From NCBI GenBank assembly GCA_017643395.1, contig JAEPNP010000001.1, positions 62,001 through 126,000 of the forward strand: a stretch of DNA of 64,000 nt. Direction: 5' to 3'. The notes beneath the pieces were generated by a model, which saw only the letters and a program-made list of their open reading frames with translations, did no database searches and was not told where the DNA came from. The DNA is from Rhodothermales bacterium. Its GTDB lineage: Bacteria > Bacteroidota > Rhodothermia > Rhodothermales > UBA10348. The position numbers and the translations under genes are program-made. Positions 17,726 through 26,964 of this stretch are shown here, one piece after another (position 1 is the stretch's first letter; the number at the start of each line of letters is the position of its first letter).

Positions 17726-18789
17726 CGGCTCCGGTGCATCAGACGACTCGCACTCCACGCTCCAGCTCGAACTGTCCAGATATAGACCCCCGGAGGGTAT
17801 CCACTTGCATCGATGCTCCACTCATGAGGGCCCGGAGCGAGCACCCCGTCAAACACCGTGGCCAGGCGACGCCCCAGAATGTCGGTTAACTCGATGCGCG
17901 CGGATTCTGCCGAGGGCATGTCGAGCCACAGGGTCGTGTTGGTGCGGACTGGATTCGGATACACGCCCCATGGGATGCCTTCACTTGCCGCCTCGTGGGC
18001 TTGGTGGACATTGGTGCCCCCGCCGGAATGGGCCCACCTGACATCACCGGTCACCCTGCCCTCGGTGACGCCCGTTGAGTCGGGTTCCTCCAGGGAAACT
18101 CCGTAGCCATCGGACGTGAGGAATGAAATGTCTTCCATTACAGTCGTGCCCGACAAGGACCGAAAGACGCGCGTGCTCCTCACCCGAACAGCCGGTCGAG
18201 AGATTCCGTCCGGCAGAATGAGTTGTCCCGTCGCGTCAACGACGCTCTCCGCGTGCACGCTGTCGGCGAGCGTAATCGTGGTCGTCCCGAGGGTAGTTGT
18301 CGTAGTAGCCAAGGCACTTGAGGACACGGCCCTTCCCAATTCCAGCGGAAACTCCAGGACGACCAGAGCAGGGCTGTAGACCAGCTTCCCTTCTAACCCC
18401 GGGACATTGCTCGCTGACCCCAATTGCGACAGCCTGGTGTCGCGAAGAGCCTGATAGACCCAGGCCTCCCCCTGAAAATCAGTATCCGCTACCTCGCCAT
18501 ATGTAACGTGCGTCGCGCCAGAAAACTCCGCAGCAAACGGGGTCGCCGCTGGAGCCAGGATTGAAGTCTGAGTCGACAGGGCCGGGAGGTAGCTGAAGAC
18601 CCATTGATTGCCGCTCCCAGGTGTGCCGATGTCCAACTCGATTCTTGCGCTTTCGCTGGCCATCACCACCGTACCCGGCTGGACGGTGGCTGCAAAGTCG
18701 GCAAACGTGATCGTCTGGGCGGTCGATCCGGTGGCCCACAAGAGTGAGGCCAACAGGCATGCTCGGTAGATGGATGTGGAGTGCGCCAT
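17722..18789 (-). CDS. Secreted protein of unknown function with T9SS sorting domain, 355 aa
   Basis: The ATG at 18789 begins a clean signal peptide (MAHSTSIYRACLLASLLWAT..., cleavage near STAQ, residue 25). The mature N-terminal 240 or so residues are beta-rich with no family I recognise; a Thr run (ATTTTTLGTTTITLADS) lies near 180. The last 80 or so residues form a T9SS sorting domain (VYPNPVRTNTTLW, LTDILGRRLATVFDG, GVYIWTVRAG). It is the first gene of a two-gene unit: its stop overlaps the start of the 1105-aa FG-GAP protein by 4 nt, so the two are probably made together. This style of protein often reports as a 'T9SS type A sorting domain-containing protein'. Confidence 0.75.
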   Translation of the reverse strand: MAHSTSIYRACLLASLLWATGSTAQTITFADFAATVQPGTVVMASESARIELDIGTPGSGNQWVFSYLPALSTQTSILAPAATPFAAEFSGATHVTYGEVADTDFQGEAWVYQALRDTRLSQLGSASNVPGLEGKLVYSPALVVLEFPLELGRAVSSSALATTTTTLGTTTITLADSVHAESVVDATGQLILPDGISRPAVRVRSTRVFRSLSGTTVMEDISFLTSDGYGVSLEEPDSTGVTEGRVTGDVRWAHSGGGTNVHQAHEAASEGIPWGVYPNPVRTNTTLWLDMPSAESARIELTDILGRRLATVFDGVLAPGPHEWSIDASGYPPGVYIWTVRAGAWSASRLMHRSR

Positions 18790-18920
18790 CACTTTCACGA
18801 ATTGTGTGCAAGCCTGTACACGCAATTCGCGGCCGGGCGGGATCACCGAGCGTCCAGCCTGAAACGACCACCGCCTACCTCATGGGACTCCTTTCGACAG
18901 AATTCCCCGCGGAGCCCGCC

Positions 18921-21900
18921 CTACGGCACCTGCAACCGCATCGCCCGCGGCAACCCTCGATTCACACGAGGCAGCCACCGGGTTCGCATCATCCCCGCCT
19001 GCTCGGCCAGCCGGCCGAGCATCTCGCTGTAGTACGCAAACATGCTCTCCTGGTCCGCCGTCATCGGCCCGGTCCAGCCGCCGACCTGCCCATACAGCGA
19101 GCGCACTCGGGACATGAGCTCCTGATACTTGCGGCTCAGCTCTGCAATCTCAGAGCGCTCGCTCGAAGCGCGGACCGCATCGCCCAGAGAGCTTAGGTAC
19201 GCCTCGGTGTGCACCACGAACTCGGCGTCTCGAGCAACCGTATTCCAAAGGTCACCGATTGCGAACTGCGTCTCCGTCCAGTCGGAGCGCACGGCCGGAT
19301 CCACCTCCAGGCGCGGATCTTCCATCACCGTCAACGGCTGTTCAAATACCTCGCCGGCCAGCGTCAGTCGAACGCGATACTGCCCCGGCAACGCCATGGG
19401 ACCAGAGGGCGCAAAACCCGTGCGCCCCGCGCGCCCGCCGGTCGTGTCCGCCGGCGCCGGCGCCAGATCCTCGTGCCGGAAGTTCCAGGTTGTGCGATGC
19501 ATTCCCGCTGAGGTGTCCACGCGCAGCGATCGCACGTGACTGCCATCCAGACCGAGGATGTCCAGAGCCACATCGGAGGCAGACACGCCGCGAGCCAGCT
19601 GGTACGTGATCAGCGCCCCGCGCGCCGGATTTTGACCGTAGAAAATCATGTCCCCGGCATGCCCCCGCTCACTGCGATAGCGAATCATGCGGGCCGTCGG
19701 CGGCTCGAACAGCGGCGAAGCATCGCCTCGCGCCGCCGCCTGAATCGGCCCGAGATCGTCCAGTATCCAGATGCCCCGGCCGTGGGTGCCCAGCACCAGG
19801 TCGTTGTCCCGCGGATGCACGACAAGATCGTTCACGGCGGCCGTCGGCAGATTGGCCGTCCATTCGGTCCAGGTCTCTCCCCGATCCACGGAGACAAACA
19901 GACCGATCTCCGCTCCGAGGTAGAGTGCATTCGGCTCTCTGGGGTCCTCCCGCAGGGTGCGCAGCACGCGGCCGTGCGGCAGCCCCGTGGTGATCGAGCG
20001 CCACGTCTCACCAGCGTCGTCCGTCACGTAGAGGTAGTTGCCGTAATCGTCATTCCGATAGTTGTTGACCACCACGTACGCGGTGCCCGCGGCGTGTCGC
20101 GAGGCCTCGATCCCGGCGACCCACAGATCGTCTGGAGCTCCAGGCAAGCGCTCCGTGACGTCCGTCCAGGTAGCCCCGGCATCGTGCGAAACATGCAGCA
20201 GCCCATCGTCCGTGCCTGCCAGCAGGAAATCAGCGTCCAGTGGGCTCTCGGCAATCGAGGCGATGGTCGGCCAGTACGGAATGCCGTCATCCAGTGACAG
20301 CGTGGAATCGTGCGGCACCTGCCCCATGATGGTCATGTAGCGCCGGTCCGTCCCCGTGGTCAGATCACCGAGCGCCTCCCAGGTATCACCGCCGTCACGC
20401 GAACGCCAGAAGATGTTCGTGGCGGCATAGATCGTCTCCGGGTGGTGCGCACTCAGCACAAACGGTCCGTCCCAGTTGGCGGGAGCCATGGCGTTGCCCA
20501 GCTCGGGCTCCGGCACGCCCGGCCCCCAGGACGTCCAATTACGCCGAGGACCAATCCTTCCCTGCGGATCCCCGGGACGAATGGACCGCCGCTCACCCGT
20601 GCCGAGGTCGAGCATGGACAGCCCCAGGTACTGCGATTCCGTGTAGAGCCGGTCGGGATCGGATCGGGACACGTGATTGACAAACCCATCGCCCCCACCC
20701 GTCTTGATCCAGTCCTCGTTGAGGATGCCTCGGTTACGGTAGGTCTCGCTGGGCCCAGCCCAACTTCCATTGTCCTGCAGACCCCCGTACACCCAATAGG
20801 GATCACGCATGTCGACATCCACCCGGTAGAACTGGGCGATGGGCAGCGAGGTCACATAGAGCCACGTCAGCGCTCGGTCGTAGGAAATGCCGATGCCCCC
20901 ATCGTCCCCCTTGATCACGTGCCGGGAGTCGGCGGGGTTGACCCATACGATGCGGTCGTCGCCGTGGAGGGACTGGCGCGCGCGTGTGAACGTCCGGCCG
21001 CCGTCATCCGACCAGCTGAAGCTGTTCTGCATGTAGATGCGCTGGTCGTCGCTCGGGTCCATGTACGGCTGGCTCGCGTACATCGGGCGAGGATTCCAGT
21101 CGCTCATGAATGTCCAGGTCTCCCCTCGGTCTTCGCTGCGATACACGCCGGCCCGGCGCTCGCCGTAGGCCGTGGAGGCGTTGTACTGCCAGCCCTGCTC
21201 GACGCTGATGGTGATCACGGACGGATCCGCTTCCCAGAGTGCAATGCCGATGCGTCCAAAGTCGCCCTCCGGCAGACCGTTGCGCATCTCCCGCCACGTG
21301 CGGCCGCCGTCTGTGGACTTGTGCAGGCCGCTGCCCGGACCACCCCCGTGAAAGCCGTAGGCCCGGCGCTGACGCTGGTAGGTTGCCGCATAAAGAATGT
21401 CGGGGTTGGTGTGATCCACCGCGACATCCACCACGCCCGTCTCGTCATCGACAAACAGCAGTCGTTCCCACGTCGCGCCGCCGTCGCTCGTTTTGTAGAG
21501 GCCTCGCTCAGGGTTCGGTCCCCACAGGTGTCCCATGCCGGCCACCCACGCCACGTCAGGATCGCTCGGATGAAGGGCGATGCGGCCTACATGTCGGGTC
21601 TCGTCGAGCCCGAGATGGGTGAACGTCTTGCCGCCGTCGGTCGATCGATAGACGCCGTTCCCCCAGGACGAACTCTGCCGATTTGCACGTTCTCCGGTGC
21701 CCACCCACAGGATGCTGTCCGCGATGGCGTGCAGCGCAATGTCACCGATGGAGTGCACCGCCTCGTTCTGGAACTGCGCCTCGAACGTGACGCCGTTGTT
21801 GGTGGTCTTCCAGACTCCGCCGGTCGCGGACGCCACGTAGAACGTGTAGGGATCGTCGACCTGAACGGCGAGGTCGACCACGCGACCACTCATGGTGGCA

Positions 21901-22007
21901 GGGCCGATTTCGCGGAATTCCAGACCGTCAAGGAAGCTGTCCGGCAGGGGCTGCGCGTTGGCCGTGAGGGAGAACGCGAACAGGGCTAGGCAGAGGAGGC
22001 GAGGCAT
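18921..22007 (-). CDS. Secreted BNR/WD40-like propeller protein (sortilin/VPS10-type), 1028 aa
   Basis: The start at ATG 22007 gives a short signal peptide (MPRLLCLALFAFSLTANAQ). Residues about 20-720 hold at least nine BNR/Asp-box units (STDGGKTF, TSDGGATWERL, STDGGRTWREM, SEDRGETW, DDGGRTF, SRDGGDTWEAL, SHDAGATWTDV, TDDAGETWRSI, SVDRGETWTEW). That predicts one or two tandem beta-propellers, as in the VPS10/xyloglucanase-like 'glycosyl hydrolase' proteins common in this phylum. Residues about 760-870 form a separate Ig-like region (FRHEDLAPAP, GPMALPGQYRVRLTLAGE) and the C-terminus is helical. No T9SS sorting domain is present. No catalytic residues of a glycosidase can be assigned, so the enzyme name often given to this family is not supported here. 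Confidence 0.8.
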   Translation of the reverse strand: MPRLLCLALFAFSLTANAQPLPDSFLDGLEFREIGPATMSGRVVDLAVQVDDPYTFYVASATGGVWKTTNNGVTFEAQFQNEAVHSIGDIALHAIADSILWVGTGERANRQSSSWGNGVYRSTDGGKTFTHLGLDETRHVGRIALHPSDPDVAWVAGMGHLWGPNPERGLYKTSDGGATWERLLFVDDETGVVDVAVDHTNPDILYAATYQRQRRAYGFHGGGPGSGLHKSTDGGRTWREMRNGLPEGDFGRIGIALWEADPSVITISVEQGWQYNASTAYGERRAGVYRSEDRGETWTFMSDWNPRPMYASQPYMDPSDDQRIYMQNSFSWSDDGGRTFTRARQSLHGDDRIVWVNPADSRHVIKGDDGGIGISYDRALTWLYVTSLPIAQFYRVDVDMRDPYWVYGGLQDNGSWAGPSETYRNRGILNEDWIKTGGGDGFVNHVSRSDPDRLYTESQYLGLSMLDLGTGERRSIRPGDPQGRIGPRRNWTSWGPGVPEPELGNAMAPANWDGPFVLSAHHPETIYAATNIFWRSRDGGDTWEALGDLTTGTDRRYMTIMGQVPHDSTLSLDDGIPYWPTIASIAESPLDADFLLAGTDDGLLHVSHDAGATWTDVTERLPGAPDDLWVAGIEASRHAAGTAYVVVNNYRNDDYGNYLYVTDDAGETWRSITTGLPHGRVLRTLREDPREPNALYLGAEIGLFVSVDRGETWTEWTANLPTAAVNDLVVHPRDNDLVLGTHGRGIWILDDLGPIQAAARGDASPLFEPPTARMIRYRSERGHAGDMIFYGQNPARGALITYQLARGVSASDVALDILGLDGSHVRSLRVDTSAGMHRTTWNFRHEDLAPAPADTTGGRAGRTGFAPSGPMALPGQYRVRLTLAGEVFEQPLTVMEDPRLEVDPAVRSDWTETQFAIGDLWNTVARDAEFVVHTEAYLSSLGDAVRASSERSEIAELSRKYQELMSRVRSLYGQVGGWTGPMTADQESMFAYYSEMLGRLAEQAGMMRTRWLPRVNRGLPRAMRLQVP

Positions 22008-22082
22008 GGGTCGTGGCGCTTGGTCGGTGCAACAATACCCCGGGCGCGAGTAGGCTTCCAGCGTTGTCACGCCCGCGAAAGT

Positions 22083-23207
22083 CTACTCCCGCAGGTACTC
22101 CGCGGCCGCCAACCTCACCGCGTTCAGCACGGCCCTTGTATCCGGTCCAGTCTCATCCCCACCGGCAGTGTTGAATGTCGCCAGCACCCCACGCCCTTCC
22201 TCCGGATCGAACAGCATGAAGGAAAAGAACCCCCGCTGACTCCCGGTATGTCCGACCAGCCCTCGATCCGGATAGAGCCAGAACGTGAGCCCCATGCCTT
22301 CATGGCCGAGTTCCATCTCCCCCACGGGCACCACCTCCTGCCACATTTCAGCAAGGCTCTCCCGGCTCAGGACCGGGGCATCCACGGCGCCGGTGAGGAA
22401 GCCGATCCACTTCGCCAGATCGTCCACCGTGGCATTCAGCCCGCCGTTGGACACCGTGATGCCCGTGTTGAAATCGCCGTTTGCGACGGGGCTCCCTTCG
22501 ACGAGCCGATAGTTCTCCGACCTGTGCTCAGCCAGATGCCACGGCGCCACGTCGAAGTAGGCCGAGCGCATGCCGAGCGGCCGGAAGATGTTTTTCTCGA
22601 TGTAGGCTTCGAACACATCGCCCGTCACCGCTTCAATCATGCTTCCCAGGAAGACGATGCCGGGATTCGAGTACTGGAATCGTGAGCCGGGCTCGAAAGC
22701 GATGTCCGTGTAGGGCATCATGGCCACCAACTGACTCCACGCCGTGGGCTCCCAGGGCTGCCAGTCCTCACCGCCGTCCCAGGGCCATGTCGAACCCCGG
22801 AATCCGGCTGCGTGCGCCATGAGGTGCCCGACCGTGATGTCCTGCATCGAGCCGAACGGGTTGTGCGCCTGCCGCAGCTCCGGCACGTATTCGACAATCG
22901 GGTCCTCAAGCGAGATGAGTCCGCGGTCCCTGAGCTGCATGACCGCGACGCCTGTGAAAGTCTTTGTGATGGACGCCCAGTGAAACAGGGTCTGGATGTC
23001 GACTGGTCGCTTGTCTACGACCGCCCACCCAAGGTCCTGCCGCTGCGTTACGGCACCGCCCTCAACCAGGGCGAGCGTGCTTCCGACGATGCCGGAGGAG
23101 GCAATCAGCCGTTGATGCTCCCGCTCAACAGACGCCCAGTCCTGGGCGTGGGCCGAGGAGGCAGCGGACAGGATCAGGACCGAGAGCAGGAAGCGTGCGG
23201 GTCGCAT
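22083..23207 (-). CDS. Exported serine hydrolase (beta-lactamase/class C PBP fold), 374 aa
   Basis: The start at ATG 23207 opens a signal peptide (MRPARFLLSVLILSAASSAHAQ). The nucleophile motif SxxK appears as S79-I-T-K82 (HWASITKTFTG), and the second motif YxN as YSN in RFQYSNPGI (about residue 196). A C-terminal GHTGSQRGF fits the HxG/KTG position. This is the beta-lactamase/DD-peptidase (S12, AmpC-like) family. Relatives include esterases and D-aminopeptidases, so the periplasmic substrate is open. It sits 75 bp downstream of the BNR-propeller gene on the same strand but is probably an independent unit. Confidence 0.85.
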   Translation of the reverse strand: MRPARFLLSVLILSAASSAHAQDWASVEREHQRLIASSGIVGSTLALVEGGAVTQRQDLGWAVVDKRPVDIQTLFHWASITKTFTGVAVMQLRDRGLISLEDPIVEYVPELRQAHNPFGSMQDITVGHLMAHAAGFRGSTWPWDGGEDWQPWEPTAWSQLVAMMPYTDIAFEPGSRFQYSNPGIVFLGSMIEAVTGDVFEAYIEKNIFRPLGMRSAYFDVAPWHLAEHRSENYRLVEGSPVANGDFNTGITVSNGGLNATVDDLAKWIGFLTGAVDAPVLSRESLAEMWQEVVPVGEMELGHEGMGLTFWLYPDRGLVGHTGSQRGFFSFMLFDPEEGRGVLATFNTAGGDETGPDTRAVLNAVRLAAAEYLRE

Positions 23208-23278
23208 GGGCGTTTGTGTGTGGCGAGGGCTGATGGCAATACCGGGCATCGTGCAGAGAAGGTCAACCCAGACTGGTC

Positions 23279-24451
23279 TCAACGCCCGATGACGACACGC
23301 CTGGCCCACCGAAGGTCGCCGAACTCCAAAGCGACCAGGTATACCCCAACAGGCAACCCCGCCGTCTCGACCAGAAGCTCCTGGCTCCCGACAGACACAT
23401 GATGGGAGCGGTTGCCACCCAGTGGCCGACCCAACACATCGAACACGGCGATCTCGACCAGGCCGGGGCGTGCCACTTGCACGGGAATCGAAGCCGAGCC
23501 GTTGGCTGGATTCGGAAACACGGCCCCGACCTGAAATCTCTCCAGCCGGTGAGAAGACTCGACGCCCACCGGCCCCGTCGGCGGCCCAAAAACAATACTG
23601 TTCGGAGTATCCAGCCCGGCACCGGCAATGAACTTGCCCTGACGCTCTCCCGTGGCAAAGTCATAGCGATATACCGCGTTCGCCGTCCAGTCGCAGACGT
23701 ATAACAACTCGTCCTCCGGCCCGAACGTCCACCCCTCGGCGTGTTGCAAGCCCTCAGCCACTACCCGCGTGAAACCACGGGTCTCCAGGTTGTACTCCAC
23801 CACGCGCCCGGATCCGCGGGTGCTCGTGCCCCATTCCACGATGTACGCCTGGTTCGAATCGCCCAACCAGACATTGACGGGCCCGGAAAGCCCGGAAATG
23901 AGCACCTCGAAGCTGCCGTCCTCGTCGTAGCGCCGCAATTCCCCGGCGGCGAAGGTGACCACATGGAGTCGCACCTGACTGTCCCAGGCCTGGCCCATGG
24001 GTGCGACGTCTGAGCCGTTCGCCGTGACCTCGTCCACGAACACACCGGTCGCACCGTCGAATCGGGCGACCTCTGGCTGACCGGCTCCCCATTGGCTCAC
24101 GTACAGGTATCCGTCGGGACCGAAGGCCGCCTTTGTGGGCCTCGAAAGCTGGTATCCCGATGTGAAGTCGCCCAGGTAGGTGCCTGACTGCCCATCGTAC
24201 TTCTTGACCGCCGAGTTTCCGTGTCCCGTCACCAGCAGATTCCCGTCGGGGGCCCACAGCACCTCCTGAGGATGCAGCAGACCACCGGCTCCCGACTCCA
24301 CGAATTCGTCCACGTAGGCCCCGGTGTCCGCTCGATAGCGCTTGACGGACGATGTGTTGCGCGAACTGATGTAGATGTATGCGCTCGACTGTGCGACCGC
24401 GACATCCGGAACCAGCAGCGCCAGAAGGACCAGCGCTGTGGCAAGCCTCAC
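23279..24451 (-). CDS. Secreted NHL/SMP-30-like propeller with T9SS sorting domain, 390 aa
   Basis: The start is a GTG (24451-24449) whose bases overlap the stop of the upstream lipoprotein gene (GTGA). GGTGAGG lies just before it, and a signal peptide follows at once (MRLATALVLLALLVPDVAVAQ). Residues about 25-295 repeat the NHL/SGL propeller unit: VKRYRADTGAYVDEFV, HPQEVLWAPDGNLLVTG, AAFGPDGYLYVSQWG, NSIVFGPP. The last 80 or so residues form the T9SS sorting domain (FPNPANGSASIPVQV, FDVLGRPLGG, GVYLVALEFG). It may bind or sense extracellular ligands. No catalytic metal site is evident. Confidence 0.82.
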   Translation of the reverse strand: MRLATALVLLALLVPDVAVAQSSAYIYISSRNTSSVKRYRADTGAYVDEFVESGAGGLLHPQEVLWAPDGNLLVTGHGNSAVKKYDGQSGTYLGDFTSGYQLSRPTKAAFGPDGYLYVSQWGAGQPEVARFDGATGVFVDEVTANGSDVAPMGQAWDSQVRLHVVTFAAGELRRYDEDGSFEVLISGLSGPVNVWLGDSNQAYIVEWGTSTRGSGRVVEYNLETRGFTRVVAEGLQHAEGWTFGPEDELLYVCDWTANAVYRYDFATGERQGKFIAGAGLDTPNSIVFGPPTGPVGVESSHRLERFQVGAVFPNPANGSASIPVQVARPGLVEIAVFDVLGRPLGGNRSHHVSVGSQELLVETAGLPVGVYLVALEFGDLRWARRVVIGR

Positions 24452-25125
24452 TGCTGCCTCACCGCCGGGAAGATCTCCCAGCTCGTCTCATCGATTGTGC
24501 CGTCCTCGGCCGCCGCGTTGGCAGACCAGGTGGGGTCAACCACGTACCGGGTCAACTCGAACTCACTCCCGGCCAGGGTCCATGTGCCGGCCTCCCACGC
24601 ATCGCCCAGGCCCCGCCACTTGATGAACGAGTTGATCTGCCCGGACTCCGGATCGAAGCTGCTGTTCACCAACATGTTGCTCTCCCGAAATCCGGTCACC
24701 TCCGGCGGAGAAGTCAACTGCGTCTCATCCTCATCGGCATAAGCATACGTGACCTCAGGCGTGCGAAACGTAAGCGCCTCCAACTGACCGTCCCCGACCT
24801 GTCGAAGCCACACCTCGGAGGAATTGTAGGCACCGAGCGCGCAGGACATCCTGAACAACCTGGCCGTTCGACCATCGGCGAGCACGACATCGACGCTCTC
24901 GTCCGGAATCATGGGCTCTTCGCCGGGTTCGCGGTCGATGCAATCGTCGGCAAACGAACTCGTCAACAGGGCAGCCGCGTCCTCCATGGTCGCGGTCGGA
25001 TTTACCCGGACCACCGATTCAACGGGCGTCTCAGGACCGGCTTCGTCCACCGTCTGATCACCGCCCTGCCGCTCTCCGCATCCCAAGAGTGCGAGGGCTA
25101 TCAAACAAGCGACAATCCGGGTCAT
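24448..25125 (-). CDS. DUF1176-like lipoprotein, 225 aa
   Basis: The start at ATG 25125 gives MTRIVACLIALALLGCGE, with lipobox LLGC and the lipidated Cys at 17. The frame remains open 42 codons upstream but without a signal. 'RLFRMSCALGAYNSSEVWL' at about 105-123 and the paired segment 'INSFIKWRGLGDAWEAGTW' at about 160-178 resemble DUF1176, a periplasmic/lipoprotein family of unknown role. Cysteines at C66 and about C111 could form a disulfide. Its stop overlaps the GTG of the propeller gene, so the two are coupled. A divergent DUF1304 gene starts 78 bp away, sharing the promoter interval. Confidence 0.65.
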   Translation of the reverse strand: MTRIVACLIALALLGCGERQGGDQTVDEAGPETPVESVVRVNPTATMEDAAALLTSSFADDCIDREPGEEPMIPDESVDVVLADGRTARLFRMSCALGAYNSSEVWLRQVGDGQLEALTFRTPEVTYAYADEDETQLTSPPEVTGFRESNMLVNSSFDPESGQINSFIKWRGLGDAWEAGTWTLAGSEFELTRYVVDPTWSANAAAEDGTIDETSWEIFPAVRQQ

Positions 25126-25203
25126 GGCGGCAGCAACTGGCGACAAGGAATCCGAATATAGGTCCACGCTCTCTGCGCGCACGTTGCGGCGTATGTTGTC
25201 GGC

Positions 25204-25560
25204 ATGCAGACCGCCGCGCTCCTTGTCACTGCCCTCGTAGCCCTCCTGCACCTCTATTTCCTGGTGTTGGAGATGTACCTCTGGGACAAGCCGTATGGCA
25301 TGCGGGTCTTCGGCAACACGCCCGAGAAAGCCGCGGCGACCAAGGTGCTAGCCATCAATCAGGGCCTCTACAACGGCTTCCTGGCCGCAGGCCTCATCTG
25401 GGGAATCTGGCTGGGCGATGCGGGGGTTGCCATCCGGCTCTTCTTTCTCGGCTGCGTGATCCTGGCGGGAATCCTCGGCGCGATTACCGCGTCGCGCAAG
25501 ATTCTCTGGGTTCAGGCGGCGCCGGCAGCGCTTGCGCTGGCGCTGACGCTCGCGTCCTAG
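25204..25560 (+). CDS. DUF1304 family membrane protein, 118 aa
   Basis: Four hydrophobic segments at about 3-24, 56-74, 76-96 and 100-117 predict a small four-helix inner-membrane protein. The family signature is clear: 'LEMYLWDKPYGMRVFG' (22-37), then 'AINQGLYNGFLAAGLIWG' (50-67). Length is normal for DUF1304 (about 115-120 aa). The function is unknown; members are found widely as single genes. It is transcribed alone, divergently from the DUF1176-like lipoprotein, and ends 18 bp from the convergent serine hydrolase. Confidence 0.88.
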   Translation: MQTAALLVTALVALLHLYFLVLEMYLWDKPYGMRVFGNTPEKAAATKVLAINQGLYNGFLAAGLIWGIWLGDAGVAIRLFFLGCVILAGILGAITASRKILWVQAAPAALALALTLAS

Positions 25561-25578
25561 GCCGATCCGGCACGCCCC

Positions 25579-26901
25579 TCACTGCACCATCAACACCTGG
25601 CCACCCCTGCTCCCTGGCGCTACAACCACATAGAGCCCGGCCGGCAGCGCAGAGATGTCCAGCGTGGTAGGGGCACCGGTACTCGCGACCCGCAGGACCC
25701 GCCTCCCCAGCACATCAAACAGCTCCAGCTCTCCCGGCTGGTGCCCGCTGACCATCACCTGTCCGTCAGCCGGGTTTGGATACATGTACAACTGTGGCCT
25801 TGAAGGGTGAGCCTCGGCCGAGCTGGAGGACGAGATCACCATACGAAGTCGCTGCCAGATTTCGTCGTGGAAATCAAGCGGTGCCAGACCACCACCGGGA
25901 TCGCGCCCCATGCGGACCATGATCAGATCCAGCGACGGCGCAACGGAAATGAACTGACCTTGAGAACCCGCCGCGATCAGGGCGTCGGCAGGGGCGTGGG
26001 TCGAAATAGCGCCCTGCATCGTTTCCGGACTGTCGGCCGGGATATAGGATGCTTGCCCATTCAGCCACCAGAGCAGCCCGTAGGACGGGTTCAGCTCCTG
26101 TGACGGCACCAGCATGGCCCGGGTGAACGCGGTGTCGGGCAACACCTGGGTGCCTTGCCAGTCACCTCCCGACCGAACAAGCAGACCGAAGCGAGCGGCG
26201 CTGCGCGCAGTCGAATAGAAGAAGTTGTTGAAGCCGCTTGCCTGCCAGTGGCCTGTGAATCCGGTCGTGGAGGTAAGCCGGTTCCGCGTGAAGTCGGTCA
26301 GATCTTCGCCCGATGCCTGTTCAACCACGTCCCTCAGCAAGCTGTACGGGGCGTTGTGATACACCCACCGCTGGCCGGGCTCCACGCGTTTCTGCAGGCA
26401 CAACCGAAGCGTGCAGCCAAAAGAAACGTCTTCATCCAGTCCGGTTGTCATGGTCAGCTGGTGCCAAACCGTGATGCGCCGCTCGTCCTGTTCCGGCATC
26501 GAGGTCCACCGACCCAGATAGTCCGTCGTCGCACTGTCCAGGCTCACGAGCCCCTCGTGTTGCGCCATGCCCACCAGGGCGGCCATCAGACTCTTCCCGG
26601 CCGAATACCAGACCCGCTCGTCGTCTCTGGCAGCTCCCGCGAAATACTCCTCCACCACGATGCGTCCCCGGTGGAGCACGACGAAGGCCCGCGTATTGCG
26701 ATCGTCCAGGAACGCCAGCAGCTCTGCCAGCGCCTCGGAGTCCCAGGACAACGAGGCCGGACTGACGCTCTCCCACTCTTCGCCCTCGGTGGGCGGGAAG
26801 TATTGCGCACGCACGCCGGCCGCCCCGAGAACCAGGAGCAGCATCAGGAGAATAGAGCCCTGCAGGACCCGCTCCGAACACCTGCACACGAACTCGGTCA
26901 T
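25579..26901 (-). CDS. Secreted serine hydrolase (beta-lactamase fold) with T9SS sorting domain, 440 aa
   Basis: A signal segment (residues about 12-32, cleaved near GVRAQ) is followed by a class C beta-lactamase/esterase-like domain. The nucleophile motif is S100-A-G-K103 in VWYSAGKSLMAAL and the second motif is YHN in RWVYHNAPYS (about 186). 'YGLLWWLNGQ' and 'AAGSQGQFISV' fit the late part of the fold. Residues about 370-440 form a compact T9SS sorting domain (MYPNPADGQVMV, ELFDVLGRRVLRV). The catalytic domain is thus predicted to be displayed at the surface rather than held in the periplasm, unlike the 374-aa hydrolase at 22083-23207. The substrate is unknown. The start region is shared with the divergent FG-GAP gene (63 bp apart). 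Confidence 0.85.
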   Translation of the reverse strand: MTEFVCRCSERVLQGSILLMLLLVLGAAGVRAQYFPPTEGEEWESVSPASLSWDSEALAELLAFLDDRNTRAFVVLHRGRIVVEEYFAGAARDDERVWYSAGKSLMAALVGMAQHEGLVSLDSATTDYLGRWTSMPEQDERRITVWHQLTMTTGLDEDVSFGCTLRLCLQKRVEPGQRWVYHNAPYSLLRDVVEQASGEDLTDFTRNRLTSTTGFTGHWQASGFNNFFYSTARSAARFGLLVRSGGDWQGTQVLPDTAFTRAMLVPSQELNPSYGLLWWLNGQASYIPADSPETMQGAISTHAPADALIAAGSQGQFISVAPSLDLIMVRMGRDPGGGLAPLDFHDEIWQRLRMVISSSSSAEAHPSRPQLYMYPNPADGQVMVSGHQPGELELFDVLGRRVLRVASTGAPTTLDISALPAGLYVVVAPGSRGGQVLMVQ

Positions 26902-26964
26902 GCAGCAACCTACGTGCAGGCCCGACCTTCGGCAACGCAGTCCGGGCTCCCGTGTCCTATCTGC

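Noticed and set aside
20310-21989. 559-codon plus-strand frame
   Set aside because: It lies wholly opposite the BNR-propeller gene, which has a signal peptide and repeated Asp-box motifs. The opposite frame shows no domain.
26155-26964. N-terminal extension of the FG-GAP gene
   Set aside because: This part is antisense to the T9SS serine hydrolase and carries no repeat or signal; the true start is near 26965.
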